The notes beneath the pieces are model-generated. The model had not been told where the DNA came from. It did not search any database and worked only from the letters and a program-made list of their open reading frames with translations. Shown piece after piece: positions 33,486 through 41,298 of a stretch of 64,000 bases of DNA. A program made the position numbers and the translations under genes. This stretch comes from Bryobacteraceae bacterium (GTDB lineage Bacteria > Acidobacteriota > Terriglobia > Bryobacterales > Bryobacteraceae), in contig CANGYQ010000011.1 in NCBI GenBank assembly GCA_947458745.1, positions 1 through 64,000 on the forward strand, given 5' to 3'. How positions within the stretch are numbered: position 1 is the stretch's first letter; every line of letters starts with the position of its first letter.

Positions 33486-34409
33486 CTACTTGTTGCCCGG
33501 CACCGTCATTTCCGGATCGTAGAAATGCATCAGATTGGGGTAGCCATTCATGGCCAGCCGCGTCGATGGCCCTGCGCCAAACCAGCGCGCCAAATGCCAG
33601 CGGTTGCGCGGCACGTAGACCACGTCGCCCGGTTCGGCAATGAAGACTTCCTGTCCCTCGATGCGGTAGCGGATCTGCCCGCTCATGATCAGCCAGTATT
33701 CAGCGGTCTCCGTGTGGAAGTGCCCGCGATCGGCCAGGTTCAGCTTACCCAGGTTCTTCTCATAGCCGTAGATGAAGTTGGCCGCGCCCCGGTCATCCTC
33801 CACCACTTTCTGGGTGCCCTTCAGCGTTCCCGCCTCCAGCTTCGCCGACAGTTCCTCAAACGTCGTGTGGACCTTGTTGTTCCGCAAGTAGTCCCCGGGC
33901 CGCCGCGCGATCTTCATCTTCATCATGTCGACGCCCGCCATCTTGGGCGCCGCCTGATCGGCCAGGAACACCGTCGTCGCCTTGGCTATGTTGGTCTCAA
34001 ACAGCAGCACCGGCTTGTCGCCCACCGCCTCATACGAGAAGATCGTCGTCATCGGCACCTGCACCATGGAGCCCATACGCGCCACAAACGGAGCCGTCCC
34101 TTCGACGTTGAACCGCACCTCGCCCTCCACCACCACCCACCACGCCCGCGTGTCCGGGTGCAGAGCTGGGCGCGACTTGAAACCGGGCTTGTGCTGGAGA
34201 TAGACGCTCTTCAGCAGGTCGTCATCCACGATCACCTCATGCCACTCCGCTTGATTGGCATGCCGGGCCTTCAGATCGGCCAGCTTCGTATGCGGCCGGT
34301 GGGGGCCAGTATAGGGATCGGCGGCTTTCTTGGGAGCCCAGACAAAGTCCTGGGCGGCGCATAGGCCCGTGGCGAACGCTAGAAGTGAACAAGTTCGGCG
34401 AAAGTTCAT
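33486..34409 (-). CDS. Exported bicupin protein
   Basis: 307 residues. Signal peptide MNFRRTCSLLAFATGLCAAQ. Two cupin barrels: the first near residues 75-150 (ALHPDTRAWWVVVEGEVRFNVEG, GSMVQVPMTT), the second near 225-290 with the complete metal motif GHFHTETAEYWLIMSGQIRY and PGDVVYVPRNRWHL (His, His, Glu, His). Only the second barrel has a full metal site. A dioxygenase, isomerase or sugar-binding role is possible; none can be chosen. The adjacent composite repeat begins 107 bases from the start codon. Confidence 0.78.
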   Translation of the reverse strand: MNFRRTCSLLAFATGLCAAQDFVWAPKKAADPYTGPHRPHTKLADLKARHANQAEWHEVIVDDDLLKSVYLQHKPGFKSRPALHPDTRAWWVVVEGEVRFNVEGTAPFVARMGSMVQVPMTTIFSYEAVGDKPVLLFETNIAKATTVFLADQAAPKMAGVDMMKMKIARRPGDYLRNNKVHTTFEELSAKLEAGTLKGTQKVVEDDRGAANFIYGYEKNLGKLNLADRGHFHTETAEYWLIMSGQIRYRIEGQEVFIAEPGDVVYVPRNRWHLARWFGAGPSTRLAMNGYPNLMHFYDPEMTVPGNK

Positions 34410-34515
34410 CGCGCTTATCATACGCCCCGAATGAACTCCATGTTGGCGGGCGGGTTCTCCCGCAGAGCACGGACATGACGCTAGTCCGGTGGGTCAACAA
34501 CTCCATCGCCTCCAT

Positions 34516-34656
34516 GGTGGCGCAGGCTGTCAGTCTGCAGGCGGAATTCATTCCGCCTCGGGCCTTCAGGAAGCTGGAATAAGTTCTGGCATCAGGTGTC
34601 CGCGGTGAATCGGCGGGACTGAAAGTCCCGCTGCAGGTGACAGCCTGCGCCACACC
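34516..34656. repeat. Composite inverted repeat with two internal hairpins
   Basis: Outer arms: TGGCGCAGGCTGTCA...CTGCAG at 34518-34540 and its inverted partner CTGCAG...TGACAGCCTGCGCCA at 34631-34652. Inside each arm is a small palindrome: GCGGAATTCATTCCGC (34541-34556) and CGGGACTGAAAGTCCCG (34614-34630). It fills most of the gap between the bicupin and the phosphatase genes. A related half element lies near 40278. It resembles a dispersed REP/MITE-like palindrome; copy number across the genome cannot be judged from one window. Confidence 0.65.
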
Positions 34657-34726
34657 GGGCCGCCAACGATTTGCGGTCGATCAAAGCGCCTGCCATGCTG
34701 ATCGCTCTTCCGTCTGACCAACTACG

Positions 34727-35323
34727 CTAGCCGCGCTTGATCCGCCGCCGGTGGTCCAACATCGGCCTACCGCCTAGCCCGGTTTCGCTGGGGACCGGCG
34801 AAGCCGGCGCACTGCCTGCCACGCCGGGTGTCGCGGGCACTTCCATCGGAGCCGGCGCAGCAGGAGCCTTCGCGGCGTTCAGCGCCGCCGCGTCAATCTG
34901 CGCCCGTACCTCATCCACCAAGTGCAAAGTCAGCCGCTGGATCAGGTCGCGCGTCTTGCGGTACTCTTCTTCCGGCCCACCCACCGGGTCCACCACCGGC
35001 CACTCGATCACCGGAGCGGTAATCTTGCCGGGCAGTGAGCGGCCGCTGATGTTGACGATCAGGTCGAAGTCCATCTTCAGCATGGGGCCAAACAGCTTCG
35101 GGAAAGACTCGCTAATGTTGATGCCGATGTCGGCCATGATGCGAATGGCTGAAGGGTCGGTGCTGACCGCCGGGGTCAGTCCCGCGCTGGCCGCCACCAC
35201 CACATCACGTCCATAAACCCGGGCGAAACCTTCCGCCATCTGGCTGCGGACAGCGTTGCCCAGGCAAACAAACAACACCCGCGCTTTCAGCGGACCGGCG
35301 TCGGCAGCGGAACTCAAATGCAC
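34727..35323 (-). CDS. Low-molecular-weight phosphatase / arsenate reductase-like protein
   Basis: 198 residues. The phosphate loop CLGNAVRSQMAEG has the C-x5-R signature in the context RVLFVCLGN. FDLIVNISGRSLPG and EWPVVDPVGGPEEEYRKTRD fit the thioredoxin-coupled ArsC branch of this superfamily (the typical second D-P). The C-terminal ~45 residues are an Ala/Pro tail (AKAPAAPAPMEVPATPGVAG) ending in a basic patch, not normal for the family. Start chosen at a GTG; a TTG 9 codons upstream is possible. Either protein phosphatase or arsenate reductase; no ars regulator or permease is nearby. Confidence 0.7.
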   Translation of the reverse strand: MHLSSAADAGPLKARVLFVCLGNAVRSQMAEGFARVYGRDVVVAASAGLTPAVSTDPSAIRIMADIGINISESFPKLFGPMLKMDFDLIVNISGRSLPGKITAPVIEWPVVDPVGGPEEEYRKTRDLIQRLTLHLVDEVRAQIDAAALNAAKAPAAPAPMEVPATPGVAGSAPASPVPSETGLGGRPMLDHRRRIKRG

Positions 35324-35523
35324 CTCGCGGCGGCGGACGGCCGGAAGCAAGGCGATGGGCGGCGGAAAGATCTGGTCATGGATGGCTCGTCAATGGTTCC
35401 TTCGTCCGCGGGCGGGGAACGGAACCCGCGGCGCGGTCTAACAACCGTCTTTAGCTTATCGACAATCCGGCACGCGCGCCAACGGGAAATCTGCGGATTC
35501 CACCACGGTTACCATCATGAGTG

Positions 35524-36132
35524 ATGCCCTCTTTTGACCCTGCTTTGCTCACCGGCCCGCAGATGTACAAGTTGCTGGCGGGTAGCGTTCTACCCCGGCC
35601 GATCGCGCTGGTCTCCAGCATGGCGGCGGACGGCACGCCGAACCTGGCGCCGTTTAGTTTCTTCACGATTGCCAGTGCCGATCCGCCGGTGCTGGTGGTG
35701 CAGAATTCAGTGCGCGGCAACCGCACGCGCAAGGACACCATTGGCAACGTGGAGGCAACCGGCGAATTCGTGGTGAACATCGTCAGTGCGGATTACGCCG
35801 CCGCCATGAACCTGACGGCGGGTGAGTATGGCCCCGAAGTGGATGAGTTCGTGGTCTCTGGCCTGACGCCGGTGGCCAGCGAATGTGTCACCCCGGCCCG
35901 GGTCGCGGAGGCACGAGTCCAGATGGAATGCCGCCTGATACAGATTGTTCGCGTCAGTGACAAGCCGCTGGGAGGCTCCCTGATGCTGGGCGAAGTGGTC
36001 CGCTTCCACTTTCGCGATGACGTGATCGACGCCGGGCTGAACGTCAACCTGGATGTCCTCCAGCCCGTGGGGCGGCTCAGCGGCTCCAGCTATGTCCGCG
36101 TCACGGACCGTTTTGACATGCAGCGCCCGTAG
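35524..36132 (+). CDS. Flavin reductase family protein (FMN-binding split barrel)
   Basis: 202 residues. The family pattern (PF01613) is clear: VLPRPIALVSSMAADGTPNLAPFSFF, then DPPVLVVQNSVRGNRTRKDT and an EFVVNIVSADYAAAMN core, with a GEVVRFHFRDDVID C-terminal strand. Family members reduce FMN with NAD(P)H or act as flavin-dependent oxidoreductases for a monooxygenase partner; none is adjacent. ATG chosen; a GTG directly before it is also in frame. The divergent gap of 200 bases to the phosphatase holds both promoters. Confidence 0.85.
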   Translation: MPSFDPALLTGPQMYKLLAGSVLPRPIALVSSMAADGTPNLAPFSFFTIASADPPVLVVQNSVRGNRTRKDTIGNVEATGEFVVNIVSADYAAAMNLTAGEYGPEVDEFVVSGLTPVASECVTPARVAEARVQMECRLIQIVRVSDKPLGGSLMLGEVVRFHFRDDVIDAGLNVNLDVLQPVGRLSGSSYVRVTDRFDMQRP

Positions 36133-36192
36133 CCAGCCACAGCCAGGCGCGCGGGTGTTTTACTGTTCTTAGGTGCTTGGCACCCATCATCT

Positions 36193-37353
36193 ATGACTGT
36201 TGTCTACGTATCACCCGAAGGCAGCGAGGGTTCGCTTGGCACCAACCCGGCCGCGCCTACTTCGCTGACGCGCGCCTTGCGGGCCTACCGCTCCGATGCC
36301 GAGATCCGGATTGCCGATGGCGATTACCGCATCACCGCCCTCAGCTCCGGTTCCGGCATGAAGTTGATCGGTCAGGGGGACCGCGTGACGCTTCGCGCGT
36401 CCACTTCGATGCTGCTCCAACCGGGCGACGCTCACGGCCTGGTGCTGGAGCGCTTGACCTTTGCCGATTGCCCGGAATACTCGGTCCGCATCTATCACTC
36501 CGACGGCGTCCGCGTCCGCAACTGCAAGTTTATCCGCTGCCGTGCGGGCCTGATCTTCAACAAGTGCCGCAACTTCCTGGTGGAAGGCACTTCATTCTCC
36601 TCCGTGGGGACGCCAGAAAAGTACGGAGCGGGCGACGGCATCTATGTAGGTGGCGGCACGGCGGGCCGGATCACCCGGTGCCGGTTTCACCGCTGCGGGC
36701 ATTATGCGATCACCGTGGCCAATGACAAGGAGTTGCGCAGCGAAGGGATCACCATTGAGAACAACGTGATCGATCAGTACTGGGGTGGTGGCGTGGGGCT
36801 GTTGTTGGGGTCCCATCACTGCGTCGTGAAGGGCAATGAGATCCGCCGGACGGGCGTCGAGATGGAATACAACAAGGCAGCCGTTCAAATATCGGCCTCC
36901 CACAACGTGATCGATGGCAACACGATTGAAGAGTTGGGGCGCAAGAACTACGCCTTCGAACTAAGCGCGTTCCCGTTTGGCGGCTACGAGCAGCACTGCG
37001 AGAATAACGTGATCCGCAATAACACCTGCCGGAACAATGGCGGGATTACCTTCTTCATCACGGCGCGCCGGGCCTGCCGGGCGGCAAATAACCACATTGA
37101 GGGCAATGTGGTGGAAAACAATGCGTTGAACATTGAGCCGCCGGTGTATGTCTACTTCGAGACGTACCATTCCACCGACAAGCCACCCTTCCCCGGAGGC
37201 AATCACTTCAGCGGGAATAGGTTCCACTGCAAACGCAGCAAAGCCCTGATTGGTACCGACGCCCTGAAGCAGTCAGTCACCTACCACGACTTCAGCGAAC
37301 TGCAAACGAAGTTTCCGGACTACTTCCAGGAGAATACCTACCTGAAGTCCTGA
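36193..37353 (+). CDS. Right-handed parallel beta-helix protein
   Basis: 386 residues without signal peptide. Many repeats with Asn/Asp ladders: NCKFIRCRAGLIFNKCRNFL, ITIENNVIDQYWGGGVGL, NEIRRTGVEMEYNKAAVQIS, NNVIRNNTCRNNGG and NHIEGNVVENNAL, giving a pectin-lyase-like solenoid (PF13229 type). Opens with VVYVSPEGSEGSLGTNPAAPT, the usual DUF1565-like entry. Absence of an export signal is unusual for polysaccharide-active helices. It starts 60 bases after the flavin reductase gene. Possible carbohydrate lyase or epimerase; no catalytic residues identified. Confidence 0.75.
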   Translation: MTVVYVSPEGSEGSLGTNPAAPTSLTRALRAYRSDAEIRIADGDYRITALSSGSGMKLIGQGDRVTLRASTSMLLQPGDAHGLVLERLTFADCPEYSVRIYHSDGVRVRNCKFIRCRAGLIFNKCRNFLVEGTSFSSVGTPEKYGAGDGIYVGGGTAGRITRCRFHRCGHYAITVANDKELRSEGITIENNVIDQYWGGGVGLLLGSHHCVVKGNEIRRTGVEMEYNKAAVQISASHNVIDGNTIEELGRKNYAFELSAFPFGGYEQHCENNVIRNNTCRNNGGITFFITARRACRAANNHIEGNVVENNALNIEPPVYVYFETYHSTDKPPFPGGNHFSGNRFHCKRSKALIGTDALKQSVTYHDFSELQTKFPDYFQENTYLKS

Positions 37354-37391
37354 ACCGGGACGAGTGTCCGCCCCGGTTCAGGGTTGTGCAG

Positions 37392-38222
37392 CTAAATCAA
37401 AGCGCTGGGCCGTGGTGCCCAGTCCTTACCCTTGTCGGCGGCAATCGCCTTGACGTCCTTCATGTAGGCGCCAGCCTGGGTGAGCACGTGGTGTAGATCG
37501 TTCCCCAGGCTGATGAAGGGGAAGCCCTTGTCCAGGAACTCCGCCACGCGCGAGGTGCCGAACAGGAACAGGCCCAGGATGACGTTGTTTTTCCGGGCTT
37601 CAGCCACCAGCTTCTGCGTCGCTTCGGTCAATTCAGGCGACGTGTACATGTGCGGAAACTCGTACTTCACATAGAGGCCCATCGACATGCAGAGGTCGTT
37701 CTGGCCCAGGAACAGAATGTCCACACCGGGCACGGCGGCGATCTCGGCGATGTTCTCGATGCAGGCTGCGGTTTCCACCTGAAGCGCCACAATCACGTTC
37801 TTGTTGGCCGCCCCGGCATAGCCGAGCAAACCTTCCTTGTTCATGCTGCGCTGCGGGAAGTAGACTGACCGCGTCCCGTCCATCGGGTACCTGGTGCAGC
37901 TGATCGCCTGCCGAGCTTCTTCCGCGGTATTGATGTACGGCACCAGGACGCCATCAGCGCCACAGTCGAGCGCCTGCTGGATGCCCGCTCGGTCGTCATA
38001 GCCGCCGACGCGCACCATCGACTTGGCGCCGCCACTGGCGATGGCACACAGCATCGCCGACAGGTTCTGCCGGTCCATCGGACCGTGCTGGGTGTCCACC
38101 AGCAGCCAGTCATAGCCGGAATGGGCCAGTTGCTCCGCCACCGTCGGGCTGTGCGTATTGAGAAAGAGGCCGATCTTCGGGTGGCCGTCCCGCAGTTGTT
38201 GTTTGAATTCTGCGCCGTTCAT
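37392..38222 (-). CDS. HpcH/HpaI family aldolase
   Basis: 276 residues. Class II (metal-dependent) retro-aldol enzyme family (PF03328) that splits 2-keto-3-deoxy sugar acids or hydroxy-keto acids. Motifs: WLLVDTQHGPMD, MVRVGGYDDRAGIQQALDCGADGVLVPYIN, and the metal site VALQVETAACIENIAEIAAVPGVDILFLGQNDL (Glu and Asp ligands). C-terminal FPFISLGNDLHHV. The start MNGAEFKQQL was chosen over a longer frame with no domain content. Faces the beta-helix gene convergently. Confidence 0.87.
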   Translation of the reverse strand: MNGAEFKQQLRDGHPKIGLFLNTHSPTVAEQLAHSGYDWLLVDTQHGPMDRQNLSAMLCAIASGGAKSMVRVGGYDDRAGIQQALDCGADGVLVPYINTAEEARQAISCTRYPMDGTRSVYFPQRSMNKEGLLGYAGAANKNVIVALQVETAACIENIAEIAAVPGVDILFLGQNDLCMSMGLYVKYEFPHMYTSPELTEATQKLVAEARKNNVILGLFLFGTSRVAEFLDKGFPFISLGNDLHHVLTQAGAYMKDVKAIAADKGKDWAPRPSALI

Positions 38223-38315
38223 AGAGGTTGTTGTTCTTCCTGTGGGGCTGCGGCTTCTGCCACGGCCCCTCGTTGAGAATACCAACCGATGAGCCGCGCT
38301 CGTCTACCGGTTCGC

Positions 38316-39158
38316 CTACATCGTGCGCGGCGGGCGCACCTTCAGCCCCAGCCGGGTCAATTCCGAGAGTCCTTCGGGCGAGTTCAGTTGCCAGTACTTC
38401 ATCCGCGCGGACTTGATCAGCACCGCCTTTTCACCATTGGATACCTCCCACCCCAGCACCCGGCCTTCGCCCGACGGCTCCACCGTCAGCGTGACCTTGT
38501 AGGCCGCACCGACGGTCACAGTTCGGCGGTCCCCTTTGCGCTCGGCCGTGGCGGGGACGTAGGCGGCCCGTCCGGCCAGGCTGGTCAGAAAAGCGACGGG
38601 AGCCGCTTCGCCCTCCTTCAGCCGTGGCGAAACCATCCCACGCGCCCACAGCAGCAGCGTATCTTCGCTCAATGTGTTTTCCGGCCTCAACATCTGCTTC
38701 TGCTCGTCGCCTTCGCCCTCAAAATAGCTGTGATAGTCGGCCCGCAGGAAACCGGGGTCAAACAGCAGCTGACGGAAGACGTGCCCGCACCATTCCTGGC
38801 GTGAAAACGAGACCTTGAGCGGCTCAAAACTCTTCAGCGACACAAAGGCGCTGGTCATTTCGTTGTAGTCGTAGATGCCGGTCTGGTAGTCTTTCACCAG
38901 ATTCAGCTTGATCACCGGCACCACGTCCGCTCCGGGAAGATCCGCCTTCACGCGGCGGGTGGTGGAAAACGGTTCAGTGACGAATATGGCGACGGCGGTG
39001 CCACTGCGGGGCTTGGCGTAGCGGGGAATCGTCAGGTCATAAGAGGCAATCTCGGCCTGCCCATCGCCCCATTGCCGCCAGAAACTCGCCTCCGGACCCT
39101 CCGCCGCGCCCACGGTTCCCGTACCCAGCAAAATGACCAGTGCGAGTTGAGTTCTCAT
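38316..39158 (-). CDS. Exported protein of unknown function
   Basis: 280 residues. Signal peptide MRTQLALVILLGTGTVGA. Contents include EIASYDLTIPRYAKPRSGTA, a FVTEPFSTTRRVKADLP segment and SQEWCGHVFRQLLFDPGFL-like region, later ARMKYWQLNSPEGLSELTRL; I know no domain name, though similar secreted proteins seem to recur in Acidobacteriota. One Cys only. It is divergent from the PpiC lipoprotein gene with starts only 22 bases apart (or 13 if the upstream ATG is used). No catalytic motif can be named. Confidence 0.6.
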   Translation of the reverse strand: MRTQLALVILLGTGTVGAAEGPEASFWRQWGDGQAEIASYDLTIPRYAKPRSGTAVAIFVTEPFSTTRRVKADLPGADVVPVIKLNLVKDYQTGIYDYNEMTSAFVSLKSFEPLKVSFSRQEWCGHVFRQLLFDPGFLRADYHSYFEGEGDEQKQMLRPENTLSEDTLLLWARGMVSPRLKEGEAAPVAFLTSLAGRAAYVPATAERKGDRRTVTVGAAYKVTLTVEPSGEGRVLGWEVSNGEKAVLIKSARMKYWQLNSPEGLSELTRLGLKVRPPRTM

Positions 39159-39180
39159 ATCCACTACAATAATGGTCTTG

Positions 39181-40233
39181 ATGCTCCAGCGTTCTCATCT
39201 GTTTCCGGCCGCCCTGGCCCTGGGTTGCCTGTTTGGTCTTGCGGGTTGCCAGAAGTCCGCCCCGGCCGATGCCGCGGCGGTGGTGAACGGCCGCACGATT
39301 ACGTTTGCCGAACTCGATAAGCAGTACCAGTTCCAGTTTGGCAACGGCACCGAAGGCAAAGCTGACCGCCCCGGCGACGACTTCCGCCAGACCCAGCGCC
39401 TGGAACTGCTGCGGAGCCTGATCGACGCCGAGATTATGCTGCAGAAGGCCGAGAAGCTGGGCCTCACCGCCGTGGACGCCGATGTCGAGGCCAAGTTCAC
39501 CGAGATGAAGGCGCCGTACACGAAGGAAGAGTTCGACAAGCAACTCCAGACCCGCCGCATGACGGTGGAGGACCTCAAAGCTCAACTCCGCCGTGAGCTT
39601 TCCATCCAGAAGCTGATCAACAAAGAGATCACCGGCCATATCAACATCTCCGATGGCGACCTTCAGGAGTTCTACAACCAGAACCGCGCCAGCTTCAACC
39701 TGCCGGAGCCGCAAATGCACATCGCCACCATTGTCGTGACGCCCGTGCCCGACACCAACGTCCGCAATCTGAAAAACTCCAAAGCGCAAAACGAACGTGA
39801 GGCCGCCGAGAAGGTGAAGATGCTGGAAGCCCAGATCCGGCAAGGGGCAGATTTCGCCATGCTGGCGCAGAACTATTCGGAAGACCCCAACACCGCCCCC
39901 AACGGCGGCGACCTCGGCTTCATCCAGGATTCCGCGCTCGAGAAAGCATCGATCGAATTGCGCCGTCTGGTCACTTCCATGAAGCCCGGCCAGGTTTCGC
40001 CCGTCGTGCGCACTCCGGAAGGCTTCCGGTTGTTCAAGTTGATCTCCCGCGAGCCCGCCGGCCAACGCGAATTGAGCGACCCCACCGTCCAGCAAACGAT
40101 CCGCGAACAGCTGATGACCCGCAAGGACCAGCTCTACAAGGCCGCTTACTACGAAGTTGCGCGCAACGAAGCCAAAGTGGAAAACTACCTCGCCAAGTCC
40201 GTCACCTCGGGCATGCCGGCCACCAAGAAGTAA
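39181..40233 (+). CDS. Peptidyl-prolyl isomerase lipoprotein, SurA/PpiC type
   Basis: 350 residues. Lipoprotein signal with lipobox LAGC (Cys near 23), then a SurA-type helical N-domain (AAVVNGRTITFAELDKQYQF through NKEITGHINISDGDLQEFYNQN), and a parvulin rotamase domain near residues 175-290 (MHIATIVVTPV, GADFAMLAQNYSEDPNTAPNGGDLGFI, TSMKPGQVSPVVRTPEGFRLFKL). It helps fold outer-membrane or exported proteins. An ATG 9 bases upstream is in frame. TACAAT at 39165-39170 is a possible -10 box very near the start. Confidence 0.88.
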   Translation: MLQRSHLFPAALALGCLFGLAGCQKSAPADAAAVVNGRTITFAELDKQYQFQFGNGTEGKADRPGDDFRQTQRLELLRSLIDAEIMLQKAEKLGLTAVDADVEAKFTEMKAPYTKEEFDKQLQTRRMTVEDLKAQLRRELSIQKLINKEITGHINISDGDLQEFYNQNRASFNLPEPQMHIATIVVTPVPDTNVRNLKNSKAQNEREAAEKVKMLEAQIRQGADFAMLAQNYSEDPNTAPNGGDLGFIQDSALEKASIELRRLVTSMKPGQVSPVVRTPEGFRLFKLISREPAGQRELSDPTVQQTIREQLMTRKDQLYKAAYYEVARNEAKVENYLAKSVTSGMPATKK

Positions 40234-40261
40234 CAGTTCCTATGCCCCGTTGGTCAGCCTC

Positions 40262-40315
40262 CAGGAATTCCGCAGGTTCTGTGGTGGCGGAGACTGACAG
40301 CCTGTCGGCGGGCTC
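40262..40315. repeat. Half copy of the dispersed palindromic repeat
   Basis: TGGTGGCGGAGACTGACAGCC with nearby GGCTCCGAAGTCCCG resembles one arm of the composite repeat at 34516-34656 (TGGCGCAGGCTGTCA and CGGGACT...AGTCCCG). It lies in the 219-base gap before the FKBP gene. Similarity is partial. Confidence 0.4.
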
Positions 40316-40452
40316 CGAAGTCCCGAACTCGACGCTGTAAAGGTCATCATGCCGCATAGATGATCCGGTCGTCCCGCAAAACGTCGGCCCTCACTCGCGG
40401 CAGAGAGGTCGCGTCTATTGGGAAATCTAGCCACCAATGCTAGCCTAGGAGA

Positions 40453-41280
40453 GTGATTCTAACCCCTGCACTGATGGCGCTTTTCCTAGCGCAGGCTCCC
40501 GCGCCGAAGGCGGCGACGGCTGCTCCGAAGGCCGCTGCGGCGAAGCCCGCGGCTGCTGCTCCGGCCAAACCGGCTGCGGCTGCCAAGCCCGCGGTGGCTG
40601 GCGCGAAGCCTGCCGCTGCGGCGAAGCCGGTGGCCGCTGCTAAGCCTGCTGCTGCGAAACCTGCCGCTCCCGCTCCTATGACCACTGACGAAGAGAAAAT
40701 CATCTACTCCCTCGGCCTTTCGATCTATCGTTCGCTCGGCCAGTTTGACCTTTCCCCGGCTGAGCTCGACATCGTGAAACGCGCACTGTCGGACGCTGCC
40801 GCCAAGACTCCCGCGGTGGAGATCAACGAATGGGGACCCAAGATCCAGGGCCTGGCCGAAGGCCGCGGCAAGCGCATCGCCGAAAAGCAAAAGGGCGATT
40901 CGGCCGCTTATCTGGCCAAAGCCGCCACGGCTCCGGGTGCTGAGAAGTCAGCCACGGGCTTGGTCTATCGCGACATCACCCCTGGCACCGGCGCCTCGCC
41001 CAAGGCCACGGACACCGTGAAGGTGCACTATCGCGGCACGCTGGTGGACGGCTCCGAGTTTGACAGCTCCTACAAGCGCAACGAACCGGCACAGTTCCCG
41101 CTGAACGGCGTGGTTCCGTGCTGGACCGAAGGCGTGCAGAAGATGAAGGTGGGCGGCAAAGCCCAACTGGTCTGCCCCTCCGATCTCGCTTATGGCGACG
41201 GCGGCCGCCCCGGCATCCCCGGTGGCGCGGCGCTGGTCTTTGAGATCGAGCTGCTGGAAATCGTCAGCGCCAAGCCGTAA
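40453..41280 (+). CDS. Exported FKBP-type peptidyl-prolyl isomerase with Ala/Pro/Lys linker
   Basis: 275 residues from GTG. A short hydrophobic signal (MILTPALMALFLAQA) is followed by ~60 residues of AKPAAA-type repeats, rich in Lys, Ala and Pro. Residues ~80-150 form an FkpA/Mip-type helical dimerisation segment (EKIIYSLGLSIYRSLGQFDLS). The FKBP domain (160-275) is complete: VKVHYRGTLVDGSEFDSSY, FPLNGVVPCWTEGVQKMKVG and PSDLAYGDGGRPGIPGGAALVFEIELLEI. Probably periplasmic and, with the PpiC lipoprotein 220 bases upstream, a folding pair. The AKP linker could bind acidic surfaces. Confidence 0.88.
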   Translation: MILTPALMALFLAQAPAPKAATAAPKAAAAKPAAAAPAKPAAAAKPAVAGAKPAAAAKPVAAAKPAAAKPAAPAPMTTDEEKIIYSLGLSIYRSLGQFDLSPAELDIVKRALSDAAAKTPAVEINEWGPKIQGLAEGRGKRIAEKQKGDSAAYLAKAATAPGAEKSATGLVYRDITPGTGASPKATDTVKVHYRGTLVDGSEFDSSYKRNEPAQFPLNGVVPCWTEGVQKMKVGGKAQLVCPSDLAYGDGGRPGIPGGAALVFEIELLEIVSAKP

Positions 41281-41298
41281 CTGCTGTTTCTTTTGCGC

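Noticed and set aside
40500-40680. Repeated GCGAAGCC-type units as a CRISPR-like or tandem DNA array
   Set aside because: They are codon repeats encoding the Ala/Lys/Pro linker of the FKBP protein; units are uneven and lack spacers.
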